From: Bog-756 sp963813525
GTDB lineage: Bacteria; Actinomycetota; Acidimicrobiia; Acidimicrobiales; RAAP-2
NCBI GenBank assembly: GCA_963813525.1
Contig: CAWEZI010000003.1
Span: 186,001 to 250,000 of the forward strand
Direction of reading: 5' to 3'
DNA length: 64,000 bases
The notes beneath the pieces are model-generated. The model made no database searches. It saw only the letters and a list, made by a program, of their open reading frames with translations, and had not been told where the DNA came from. Shown in pieces: positions 17,206 to 24,723 of this stretch. Positions within the stretch are counted from its first letter, which is position 1. Each line of letters starts with the position of its first letter. The translations under genes were made by a program, and so were the position numbers.

Positions 17206-18165
17206 TTACGGCGCTGCCAGTATCCGCCTCAAGGTTGCCTCCGCATCGGTCGCCATGCTGTACGCGATCTCACCGGCTGAGCTGCTTTCTGTGATGAGAT
17301 CAATCGCTTCACTTGCCCAAACCGCAACAGCACCCATGTCGCCCCTACGTTCGGCGTCGCGGTAGGCAGCGATGGCCTCCACGTCGCCTTCCAGCTCGGC
17401 CTCGCGATGGCGCCACTGGTCGAGGAATTCATTCCGGAGCGTTCGACCGGTGTATTGGGCAGGCCACTTCGACTCGCGGGCGATGTCGAGCACTCGACTC
17501 CGCTCTGTGTCGTCACCCCGTCCGTCCAGGATGGCCTTGACCACTTCGGCATCGACGAGTGCCTCTCTGCTCGCCTGGAATCTCGTCCCCACCAGCACCC
17601 CGGCAGCCCCCAGCGAGAGCGCAGCGGCAAGCCCCCGACCGTCGGCAATGCCTCCCGCCGCCAGCACAGGCGTGGGATCCACCAAGTCGACCACCGCCGG
17701 TACGAACGACATAGTGGCTCGGGTCCCGCCGTGGCCGCCCGCTTCTGTCCCCTGGGCCACGATCACATCGGCTCCAACGTCGAGTGCCTGGCTCGCTTCA
17801 GCCATGTCGACGACCTGAATGATCAGCTTGGCATCGGATTGGCGAACGACACCGGCAAGTGTCGTCGGATCTCCGAAGGAGAGCATCACCGCGCTCGGTC
17901 CGTGTTCTACGGCGCGCCGCACCGTGGTGGGATCCGTTGCCCAGCTCTGGAAACCGATACCCCATGGCTTACCGGTGCCAGCAACGACGAGGGCCACTTC
18001 ACGGTCCATCCACCCAACGTCACCGCGGCCAACCCCTACGAGACCGAGACCGCCCGCGTTGGATACAGCCGCAGCAAGGATTCCTCCGGCCGACCCCCCC
18101 ATCGGGGCCAACGCAATCGGGTATTCGACATCGAACATGGTCGTGAAGGTTGAGCGCAATGGCAT
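17206..18165 (-). CDS. Nitronate monooxygenase (2-nitropropane dioxygenase family)
   Basis: 319 residues, FMN-binding TIM barrel. The start PIALAPMGGSAGGILAAAVSNAGGLG binds FMN phosphate-side loops (quoted as blocks from residues 16-42), the catalytic His is in GTEAGGHGGT, and the phosphate loop is AAGGIADGRG with GVLVGTRF. The family oxidises alkyl nitronates such as propionate-3-nitronate to aldehydes and nitrite; some actinomycete relatives are instead enoyl reductase-like. It stands alone in the accessory tract. Confidence 0.88.
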   Translation of the reverse strand: MPLRSTFTTMFDVEYPIALAPMGGSAGGILAAAVSNAGGLGLVGVGRGDVGWMDREVALVVAGTGKPWGIGFQSWATDPTTVRRAVEHGPSAVMLSFGDPTTLAGVVRQSDAKLIIQVVDMAEASQALDVGADVIVAQGTEAGGHGGTRATMSFVPAVVDLVDPTPVLAAGGIADGRGLAAALSLGAAGVLVGTRFQASREALVDAEVVKAILDGRGDDTERSRVLDIARESKWPAQYTGRTLRNEFLDQWRHREAELEGDVEAIAAYRDAERRGDMGAVAVWASEAIDLITESSSAGEIAYSMATDAEATLRRILAAP

Positions 18166-18317
18166 GTGGACAGTCTTCTCCCGGGCGGTGCGGGGATCCA
18201 GCCATCTCGCAAACAGTGTCGGGCGGAACAGATACCCACCGACCTCTTTCGGTCGCCCTCGATAACGCCTGCGAATCCGGCGATTTGAGATGATCGCGGC
18301 GCACCTAGCGTGAGCAG

Positions 18318-18548
18318 ATGATCCTCACCGTTTTCGGGATTGCTGTGCTTACCTTCATGATGGCGATGTACGCACTGGAGCGACGTGGCCCTGGATTCAT
18401 CCTTGCCTTCGCCTTGGGTTGTGGCCTGTCCAGCGCATATGGATTCCTGTCCGGCGCCTGGCCGTTTGGTGTGGTCGAAGCGATCTGGACCGTCATCGCC
18501 ACGCGCCGCTACTGGGATGTGACCCACGGGAGCGTCGGCACCGCTTAG
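18318..18548 (+). CDS. Small conserved two-helix membrane protein
   Basis: 76 residues: MILTVFGIAVLTFMMAMYAL forms one helix, FILAFALGCGLSSAYGFL a second, followed by AWPFGVVEAIWTVIATRRYW. The pattern is that of a small protein widespread in actinomycetes; no function is known. It reads outward from the monooxygenase gene, 152 bp away, and precedes a lipoprotein gene. Confidence 0.7.
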   Translation: MILTVFGIAVLTFMMAMYALERRGPGFILAFALGCGLSSAYGFLSGAWPFGVVEAIWTVIATRRYWDVTHGSVGTA

Positions 18549-18626
18549 GTGCCCGGTCCGGATGCGACCCCGTGGTCGGGACTGGTCACGGCATCGCAGT
18601 CCCGCTCCACAGGCCTACAGTGGCCC

Positions 18627-19001
18627 ATGCCCCGGTGGCTCGTCGTAGGCACGGTTGGCGTGGCGTTGTTGGTTGGCGGGTGCTCGACAACCACACATCC
18701 CAGTTCCTCAGCATCCACTTCTCCTTCGCGCAACCGCACCAATGCCAAAGCATGCAACTACGTTCAGACCTGGGCGAAAGACCCCATGACGTTTACGCAG
18801 TACGAGGCACTGGTTGCCGCCGCTGGGTCCGCCGAGGATCCTCAGATCCGCAGTGAAGGCAAGGGTCTCAGCGTTGCGGTTCCAACCCACAGCGCTGAGT
18901 CGATCGGCAACGTTCTTGACGAGATGGTCCACAGCTGCATCAGACTTGGTCTCTTCAAAGCATCCACGACGGGCACCGTTGCAGAGGGGACCGGTCACTA
19001 G
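18627..19001 (+). CDS. Hypothetical lipoprotein
   Basis: 124 residues. The N-terminus (MPRWLVVGTVGVALLVGGCS) is a lipoprotein signal with lipobox LVGGC; the mature part starts with a Ser/Thr linker of about 18 residues and then an 80-residue helical domain (YVQTWAKDPMTFTQYEALV). The ATG at 18627 is preferred over the upstream in-frame codon at 18549 because it gives the signal peptide directly. No family is recognised. Confidence 0.7.
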   Translation: MPRWLVVGTVGVALLVGGCSTTTHPSSSASTSPSRNRTNAKACNYVQTWAKDPMTFTQYEALVAAAGSAEDPQIRSEGKGLSVAVPTHSAESIGNVLDEMVHSCIRLGLFKASTTGTVAEGTGH

Positions 19002-19115
19002 CCGATCTCCCGCCGACGCCACTTCGAAGAGCAACAGTTGGTGGCCGTCGCCCAACCAGCGCTCCGGGGCACCGTCCGTTCACGACCGGCCATGGCGGGC
19101 ACCAGGAGATAAGGC

Positions 19116-19796
19116 TCAACCCCGGGCAGGCAAAGGCGGCGCTGCTGTCATCTGTTTCAAATCTGCGGCCGACACGTCGGTGTCAAGTCGACTCAACGCC
19201 AGACCGCCCCGCTCAGGGTTCCCCAACTCTGCCAGTACCCCTCCGCTCGTCAGGCAGACCTTTGGATGGCGGTGGGTCGTTTCGTCGACGGGAGTGCCCA
19301 CCGCTGGAGGTGGGGTAAGGGTAAAGCAGGTGGCGGGTTGACCGGCGATGGTGGCAGTCGCCACGTCTTTCGGCGCGATCCGTCCCCCTGCCTGCCGGAG
19401 TTGGTCCACAACATAGACAGGAGAGAGGGGCCCTCTTGTCACGGGCGAGACGACAGCTCCCACCAGACATCCTGAGTTCGTCCCCTCCGGCAGACAAAGA
19501 GTCGTACGGCCGTTGCGGGTCTCGGTCACGGCCAGATAGTGGGTGGCGGGCACGAAATAACGCATTACGTAGGTCGTAGGCGGCTCTTGTAGGTACGTCT
19601 CCACGACACGAGGAGCTCCGTGCGGGATCGCCAAGTACTGGGCCAGGAAAGCGGCGCGGGTTGCACGTATTGCTGCCGCTTGAGCTGTCCGGAGGCTACT
19701 TTGTGGGCCCGGAGACGAGCCGCAGTTTGTGGCCGCCACACTGAGCATGAGACACGAGAGGGCGGCAAGCAGTCGTGGAGCCCATTTCGTGCCCAT
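19116..19796 (-). CDS. Hypothetical exported protein
   Basis: 226 residues. The N-terminus MGTKWAPRLLAALSCLMLSV is signal-like, followed by AATNCGSS; the Cys could be lipidated but Asn before it is unusual for a lipobox. The mature domain has YVMRYFVPATHYLAVTETRNG and a repeated pattern of beta strands, then TPPPAVGTPVDETTH. Similar proteins of actinomycetes are uncharacterised. The ATG at 19796 is chosen for the signal peptide; the same frame is open further upstream but antisense to other sequence. Confidence 0.65.
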   Translation of the reverse strand: MGTKWAPRLLAALSCLMLSVAATNCGSSPGPQSSLRTAQAAAIRATRAAFLAQYLAIPHGAPRVVETYLQEPPTTYVMRYFVPATHYLAVTETRNGRTTLCLPEGTNSGCLVGAVVSPVTRGPLSPVYVVDQLRQAGGRIAPKDVATATIAGQPATCFTLTPPPAVGTPVDETTHRHPKVCLTSGGVLAELGNPERGGLALSRLDTDVSAADLKQMTAAPPLPARG

Positions 19797-19926
19797 TGGG
19801 CAATCATGGCACTCCGACCTCCACGCGACGCTCCCGTGGCTGTCGACGGCAGGTGACCCGGTGCCCGTCCGACCTGGGGTGGCGCGACGCTCCGGTCTCG
19901 GATCTGCAGGGGCAGTGAGCAGATGT

Positions 19927-20469
19927 TCACTGCAAAGGCCGTGACCGGACATAGAGGAACGCTGGTCCTTGGTCACTGGGATCGTCGGTGTCGAGCTTTC
20001 CGGCCCACTCTCGCTGGAATCCGGCCTTCTCCAGTGCATGCCAGGAGGCGAGGTTCCGTTGTTGAACTGCGACGACAACCATCGTGATGTCTGCGAATCT
20101 CTTCCAGAGTTCAACGACAAAGGCCCTGATCGCCTCAGAGCCGAGTCCCCGGCCGGTCATGGCCGCTTCTCCGATGAGATAGTCGATCCCGGCGGCCTCG
20201 TCTACAGCGTCCACAGCCGCAGCAACTGTTCGTCGCCACTCGGGTTCATCAGCGAACCTGTATCGCTGGATGTAGCCAATCGGGGATCCGTCATTGAGGA
20301 TGATGAATCCTTCGGTCGTATCGACCCCCTGAACCACCGACAGGTACCCGTCTCTGACGGATGCAAGATCATGCGGCTCTGGCCACCACTCCTCCACGTG
20401 CGGGGCGGCGAGCCACGCTGCCAGCTTGGGAAAGTCGTCGGCCGACAGTGGCCGAAAGGCGATGCTCAC
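19927..20469 (-). CDS. GNAT acetyltransferase of the AAC(6')-Ib-like type
   Basis: 180 residues. Segments line up with aminoglycoside 6'-N-acetyltransferases: FRPLSADDFPKLAAWLAAPHVEEWW (residues 5-29, quoted as blocks), GSPIGYIQRYRF, GIDYLIGEAAMTGRGLGSEAIR with the acetyl-CoA loop GRGLGS, and NLASWHALEKAGFQRE. Known AAC(6')-Ib has the equivalent HIVEWW, EPIGYAQSY, QLGKGLGT and CYEKAGFER. Whether it modifies aminoglycosides or a siderophore/peptide is not shown. It stands alone, with no linked resistance or mobile genes. Confidence 0.8.
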   Translation of the reverse strand: MSIAFRPLSADDFPKLAAWLAAPHVEEWWPEPHDLASVRDGYLSVVQGVDTTEGFIILNDGSPIGYIQRYRFADEPEWRRTVAAAVDAVDEAAGIDYLIGEAAMTGRGLGSEAIRAFVVELWKRFADITMVVVAVQQRNLASWHALEKAGFQREWAGKLDTDDPSDQGPAFLYVRSRPLQ

Positions 20470-20666
20470 ACCATCCAGCTTGCCCGATGGAGAGACTTCG
20501 CCCCGGTAGCCGAACCTTGCTCTCGGCAGTCGAGCTCAAGTCGCTCGGGAGATACACGTGCCCGGAAGAACGCGATCACGAAACTTATCGATACGATTTT
20601 CGCCCGGCGTCGAAGACACTCTGCCAGCGGTCGCCACCAGCGCCAGCCCAGCTACCGGGCGGGCAA

Positions 20667-21125
20667 TCAACTGGAGAGGGCGTCGGCAAGACGTTCAAGG
20701 GTTCCCCTCATGGTTCGACGGTTTCGCTCGGCTCGATCATCGACACCAGAGGTCTGCTTGCTGAACTCCATGACAGACTCGGGCCGCAGGTCCTCATTCC
20801 ACTCAGTCACACGGCAGCCCGATTCGGTCGGATCGATTCGGTATCCCCAGGTCGAGTAGTGGAAATCCATCATCGAGCACTCAAAGGCGAAAGCTCGCCC
20901 GGGGTCCGCTTCGATGACCTTGCCTTGCGTGGTCCATTCGTGCTCCCCGTTCCGGTTGTGGCCATCGAAGGTAGCGCCCACGACGGGACCGTCGTAGCCC
21001 TCGTGCCACTCGCAGGCTCGGCATTCCTCGGACCACTCGCCCATGCGTGTCACATCAGAAATAGCGGCCCACACCCGGTCGGGAGGAGCGGCCATGTCGC
21101 GGACAACTTCTGTTCTCTTGCTCAT
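20667..21125 (-). CDS. SRPBCC (START-like) family protein
   Basis: 152 residues with a Bet v1/START helix-grip fold: KRTEVVRDMAAPPDRVWAAISDVTRMGEWS opens the domain, and strands carry WTTQGKVIEADPGRAFAFEC and TWGYRIDPTESGCRVTEWNE. Such proteins bind hydrophobic ligands or act as stress-related cyclases/polyketide-like proteins. No ligand can be predicted. It is 45 bp downstream of the DinB-like gene on the same strand, so the two may be cotranscribed. Confidence 0.82.
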   Translation of the reverse strand: MSKRTEVVRDMAAPPDRVWAAISDVTRMGEWSEECRACEWHEGYDGPVVGATFDGHNRNGEHEWTTQGKVIEADPGRAFAFECSMMDFHYSTWGYRIDPTESGCRVTEWNEDLRPESVMEFSKQTSGVDDRAERNRRTMRGTLERLADALSS

Positions 21126-21170
21126 CGATCGAATTTCACCACAGGCCTCGGTCGGGAGTCGAACAATTCC

Positions 21171-21821
21171 TCAGCCGGCTCCCTCGACGAGATCGATCTC
21201 GACGATGGTCATCGGGGTGTGGTCGAGGAGCCGGGCCAGCCCCTCGGCGGCGATGCCCATCGCCTCGAGCTGAGCTACCGAGCGCCGGCCGGTGAGGGCG
21301 CGGAGGAGCTCAAAGTCTGAGAGGCCGAGCCCTTCGATCTGCTCGGCCAGCTCGACGTCGGCGCGTCGGATGCTGATGAGCATGAATTCGGCCCCGATGG
21401 CCAGTGAAAGGTCGTCATGGGCACCCGGTGACGCCAGGGCCAGTCGAAGGTCGTGCTCGTGGGTTGCCTGGTCCATGACGAGTTGGTAGTTGGCCGGCTC
21501 AGGGAACTGCGGCACGATCTCGTCGAAGGCAGCAGCCGAGGCTGCCCACTCGTCCACGAGTTCATCGAGCGACTTCGAGCCGTGCCGCTCGACTTGGGCC
21601 TCGGTCCATTCGGCGGACCCAATACCCTCGAGGCGACCGTTGAGAATGTCGTCGCACACCCCGTACATGTGGCAGGCCAGTTCCTTGGCGGTCCAGATGG
21701 GGCAGGTCGGAACCATGCTCGACGCCTGCTCCTCACCGGCAGAGCGCAGCAGAGTGATCGATCGATCTCTGACCCCTTGGCATGCAGCGAGGACCTCGAG
21801 GGAAGAATAGGTGTGCGCCAT
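21171..21821 (-). CDS. Mycothiol-dependent maleylpyruvate isomerase-fold (DinB-like) protein
   Basis: 216 residues. The N-terminal four-helix domain has the metal-binding His set of the family: PIWTAKELACHMYGVCDD (His at about residue 51) and DQATHEHDLRLAL (two His). The family uses mycothiol in isomerisation or detoxification reactions in actinomycetes. The N-terminal motif is close to the TIGR03083 group. It precedes the SRPBCC gene. Confidence 0.8.
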   Translation of the reverse strand: MAHTYSSLEVLAACQGVRDRSITLLRSAGEEQASSMVPTCPIWTAKELACHMYGVCDDILNGRLEGIGSAEWTEAQVERHGSKSLDELVDEWAASAAAFDEIVPQFPEPANYQLVMDQATHEHDLRLALASPGAHDDLSLAIGAEFMLISIRRADVELAEQIEGLGLSDFELLRALTGRRSVAQLEAMGIAAEGLARLLDHTPMTIVEIDLVEGAG

Positions 21822-21963
21822 CTGCCGAGACTACGACTACCGCAACGAGCTGTCCTGCGCACCAGGGGCCGACCGGCCCATCCGAATCTCTCTGGCATCG
21901 GCGGGCCCAGTAAGGGAGCTCTGCGCAGGTGGATGTGCAACCTCATCCGGTGGACCGGAAGGA

Positions 21964-23142
21964 CTAGAGGCTGTCGCTACCGTCCGGGAGGGTGGTCGAC
22001 GTCCAGGCGATACCGATGCACATCTCGTCCGACGATCCGTCGCCCCAGGTCACGAAGTGGGGCGGGGCCTTACGCAAGGCGGGTAGCTCCTGAGCCAGAG
22101 ATGGATCGTAGCTACAGGTGATCTTGACCGGCTCGCCGGCGGTGACCCGGATGGGTGTGGTCAGGTTGTAGGAGCGCTGGTCATGGAAGTTGTAGTTGGG
22201 GACATTCAGAACTGTCAGCGCCTCGGGTGTTCCCGGGTTGAGCACCATCTTGAAGGTTCGGCCCAAGAGGTGCATGTGCGCTTGGACCCTGACGATGTAA
22301 CCGCTCTTCTCGATTGACGAGTTACAGGAAGTCGAGTCACCTACCGGAGGATCAGACGGGTTGTTCCCGCACAGGGCCTCGATCCCGTTCACCTCCTCGA
22401 CGGCGCTTTGGCCGAAGCGTTGGCCTTGGTTGGCCAGTGAGGCGGCACGGTTGCACAGCGGGCCGGTCACGCCCGCCGGGCACGGGATGTCGGGTGGGGC
22501 CAGCATCAGATCAAGGTGCAGGGGCAGCAGCGGGGTGGAGAGGGGCACCGTGCGTAGAACCAGAGAGTTCTGCACCGGCTTGTCCCCGACCAGCAGGTTG
22601 TAGTGCACCTGCATGATCACCAGGCTGCCAGCCGGGAGCACGACCCCGGTCCCCTTGGGGAGGTCATCCGCGCCGTGGCCAGGGGCCCAGAAACTGAGCA
22701 GCGGCACTTGGGAGAGGTCACCGATGCCCGTATTCGGCAAGGCCCCTTCCCCGAAGCAGGTCCAGCCCTTTCCGACTTCGTTGTCCCGTTCGGCCGTTGC
22801 CGACAGCGACGGCGACACCAGGTAGAGAGCAGCGTGATGGACCTCGGTGCTCCCGGGGAAGAACTGGCTGGAGATGATGTACGAGTTCTTGGTGACGTGG
22901 GGATTGAACAGGGTGCAGTGGTAATCGTCGGTCGAGCCAGGTGCGGCTTTGGGCTTGTAAGGATGCGGCACCTTCAGCGAGATGGTCGAGATCTGGTTGG
23001 CAGAGCTTGTCGCCGCTGGTGCTGCGGTCGCCATTCTGACCGCGAAGATTGTGGTCCCGACCAGCACCACGCCGACCAGGACCATGGCCACCCGTCGTTT
23101 CCGCACGAAGTCCAAACTAATACTCCATCGGTCCGGCTGCAT
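21964..23142 (-). CDS. Secreted copper type II ascorbate-dependent monooxygenase-like protein (PHM/DBH fold)
   Basis: 392 residues. A membrane anchor or signal lies at residues 18-41, then two beta-sandwich domains. All six copper ligands of peptidylglycine and dopamine hydroxylases have counterparts: H102 and H103 (STEVHHAAL), H180 (MQVHYN), H289 and H291 (QAHMHLLGR), and M374 (DEMCIG). In the animal enzymes the first three bind CuA/CuH and the last three CuB/CuM. A C-H hydroxylation using copper outside the cell is therefore likely; the substrate is unknown. It has no operon partner on the minus strand. Confidence 0.82.
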   Translation of the reverse strand: MQPDRWSISLDFVRKRRVAMVLVGVVLVGTTIFAVRMATAAPAATSSANQISTISLKVPHPYKPKAAPGSTDDYHCTLFNPHVTKNSYIISSQFFPGSTEVHHAALYLVSPSLSATAERDNEVGKGWTCFGEGALPNTGIGDLSQVPLLSFWAPGHGADDLPKGTGVVLPAGSLVIMQVHYNLLVGDKPVQNSLVLRTVPLSTPLLPLHLDLMLAPPDIPCPAGVTGPLCNRAASLANQGQRFGQSAVEEVNGIEALCGNNPSDPPVGDSTSCNSSIEKSGYIVRVQAHMHLLGRTFKMVLNPGTPEALTVLNVPNYNFHDQRSYNLTTPIRVTAGEPVKITCSYDPSLAQELPALRKAPPHFVTWGDGSSDEMCIGIAWTSTTLPDGSDSL

Positions 23143-23322
23143 GGCTCCCGACTTCGACGCACCGCCTGGGGCAACGGAGGCGCACGGCGGCGGCTGGCCG
23201 CCCGGGGGCGAATCCGTTCTGCGCGCCGTTCAGACCTGCGGCCGCCGGCTGCCAACCCTTGCCGGTCGGTAGCTCTCGACGCAGATCCCTTACCCGTCAA
23301 TTGTGATGCGCAGACGTATGCT

Positions 23323-23342
23323 GGTCAGGACACGTTGAAGCG
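23323..23342. repeat. 20-bp direct repeat copy of the ychF 3' end, att-like site
   Basis: Exactly identical, in the same orientation, to 25976-25995, which spans the last codons and stop of ychF. The copies enclose 2.6 kb with the secreted protein and the DUF4190-type gene. It looks like the product of site-specific insertion at the ychF terminus, without a surviving integrase. Confidence 0.6.
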
Positions 23343-23386
23343 AAACACCACTGCTTACACCTATTGATAGCGGTCCCACTCCGACA

Positions 23387-23421
23387 GACCTCGGCCCACG
23401 CCAAAGGCGTGGGCCGAGGTC
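23387..23421 (-). terminator. Strong hairpin downstream of the secreted protein gene
   Basis: A 16-bp perfect stem (GACCTCGGCCCACGCC with its complement) around an AAA loop, 83 bp beyond the stop at 23505. There is no T-run on the minus strand after the stem, so intrinsic termination is uncertain; an mRNA-end stabilising hairpin is possible. Confidence 0.55.
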
Positions 23422-23504
23422 GCAGAATCAATTTCTCCGACGGACTACCACTCAGGCGAGAGTGAATAGCCATCGGTAAGGAGAGCCCTCCTGTTCTCGG
23501 AGGC

Positions 23505-24398
23505 TCAGTTCTTTTGCAGGGAGACCCGCGCAATGGGCAGGCCCAAGACGTCCTCATCAGCGAGCCAGCCATAGCTCGGGCCGCCGGTGGAGGAGGTCGA
23601 GAGCCCGGTGTTGACCACACTGGTCCATGTTGGTCCTGTGGGAGGCACCACTGAGTAGGTCACCAGAACCTGCCCTCCTACCGACTGGAAGTCCTGATTG
23701 AACGTATACCAACCTGCGTTCGTCAGCTCCTCCGAGCTGGGATTGCACGAACCGAATTGGTTCAGGTTGACGTAGAAGCCACCACCACCGGCAGTGGTCG
23801 AGCACATAGTGAATCCGTTGTCATTCAGGTAGTTACCCGAGGTGTTGTTCAACCCGACATCCCAGTCCACGTTCTGCCCCGGGTTGGCCGCAGCCCACGC
23901 CGGGTCGATGTAGATCTCGATCGACGAGGTGAACCCGTTGGTCGGGAAGATGGAATCCGCACAGGTACCCGAGTAACAGATGTACGGGCCCTCGCAGTAG
24001 GGTGTGTTGTCCGGCGCGTAGTAGCCGGGGGTCGGGCACCCGGTCGGCGTGTCCTGGTCGAGGCCGGCGCCCGTCACTCGCCCGTAATGCTTTTGGCCAC
24101 CCGGTCCTGCGACAGCAGGGGCATAGCCGCCGTAGTTCGAGTAGGTGTGCGAAACGATGTCGATGGTTCCGTAGTCCGCCTCGTTCCCGCCGCCACCGTT
24201 GCACCCCTGTGCGGGGGTGCACCATCCCTTGGTGTTACGAGCAAGAGTGTTCTTGTAATTCTTCACAGCACCTGGTGCTCCGTGCGCCGTGACAGCGCCA
24301 GCCGATGCCGACAGGCCGGTCACCCCCACGAGACACCCCAAAGCAACAGCGACAAGCAACCCAGGGGTCCTTGCCCAATTCGTCCGCGGTCGTTTCAT
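23505..24398 (-). CDS. Secreted protein of unknown family, paralogue of 60443-61339
   Basis: 297 residues: signal peptide (residues 12-35, ending ASAGAV), then a Gly/Asn/Tyr/Trp-rich beta-type domain with paired Cys (KGWCTPAQGCNG, GCPTPG, CEGPYICYSGTC). The paralogue at 60 kb is about half identical over the whole mature region. Shared blocks are KGWCT-A-GCNG, DYGTID, AVAGPG-QK, AWAAANPGQ-VDWDV and a nearly identical C-terminus GWxxDEDVLGLP. The ribosome site AGGAGGTTGTA before the ATG at 24398 is strong, suggesting high expression. No known domain is recognised; an extracellular or surface role is inferred. Confidence 0.82.
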   Translation of the reverse strand: MKRPRTNWARTPGLLVAVALGCLVGVTGLSASAGAVTAHGAPGAVKNYKNTLARNTKGWCTPAQGCNGGGGNEADYGTIDIVSHTYSNYGGYAPAVAGPGGQKHYGRVTGAGLDQDTPTGCPTPGYYAPDNTPYCEGPYICYSGTCADSIFPTNGFTSSIEIYIDPAWAAANPGQNVDWDVGLNNTSGNYLNDNGFTMCSTTAGGGGFYVNLNQFGSCNPSSEELTNAGWYTFNQDFQSVGGQVLVTYSVVPPTGPTWTSVVNTGLSTSSTGGPSYGWLADEDVLGLPIARVSLQKN

Positions 24399-24440
24399 TA
24401 CAACCTCCTCTTATTCCGCCGGGGAAGAGATTCAGATAAA

Positions 24441-24473
24441 CCGCCATCAGCCCCCCGCTCGGCTGACTGGCGG
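24441..24473 (-). promoter_or_regulatory. Leader hairpin upstream of the secreted protein gene
   Basis: A 12-bp stem with one bulged base (CCGCCA-TCAGCC pairing with GGCTGA-c-TGGCGG) around an 8-nt loop, ending 43 nt before the start codon. On the minus strand it is followed by TTTATCT. It may be an attenuator, an mRNA stabiliser or a binding site; no metabolite riboswitch consensus is seen. Confidence 0.45.
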
Positions 24474-24660
24474 TCACCCTAGATGAAGCAGCTGGGACTT
24501 TCCTGGTTGATGTTTGCATCTCACCAACTGTGAACATCTGCTCACCGTCAGTGATCGTAAGAGCGACGCGGCCGGGATGAAATCCGGTCCCTGTTCAAGG
24601 CTGACCCGGCAACGGGCAGTGGCAGACAGCTCGGGTCTCACTCCGGTGAGTACTGAAGTT

Positions 24661-24690
24661 CTTGACAGGTAAAGCCGATGCTTGACAGGT
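24661..24690 (+). promoter_or_regulatory. Direct repeat of a -35-like sequence
   Basis: CTTGACAGGT occurs at 24661-24670 and again at 24681-24690, each with a perfect TTGACA. No good -10 lies at the right spacing from either copy, so this may be a repeated regulator site or a duplicated -35 element for the gene starting at 24724. Confidence 0.35.
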
Positions 24691-24723
24691 GCAGGAGAAC
24701 CTCATGGATGGCGAGGCAACGTC

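Larger units (their letters stand above)
23143..23504. other. Intergenic region with repeat and hairpin
   Basis: 362 bp between the copper monooxygenase start and the secreted protein end. It contains the 20-bp copy of the ychF terminus (23323-23342) and a 16-bp perfect hairpin (23387-23421). The start-side promoter of the monooxygenase must lie here but no convincing -10/-35 pair is seen. Confidence 0.6.
24399..24723. other. Divergent intergenic region
   Basis: 325 bp between the secreted protein start and the DUF4190-type gene start. It holds a leader hairpin (24441-24473) for the minus-strand gene and a 10-bp direct repeat with TTGACA on the plus-strand side. No further element is recognised. 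Confidence 0.6.
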
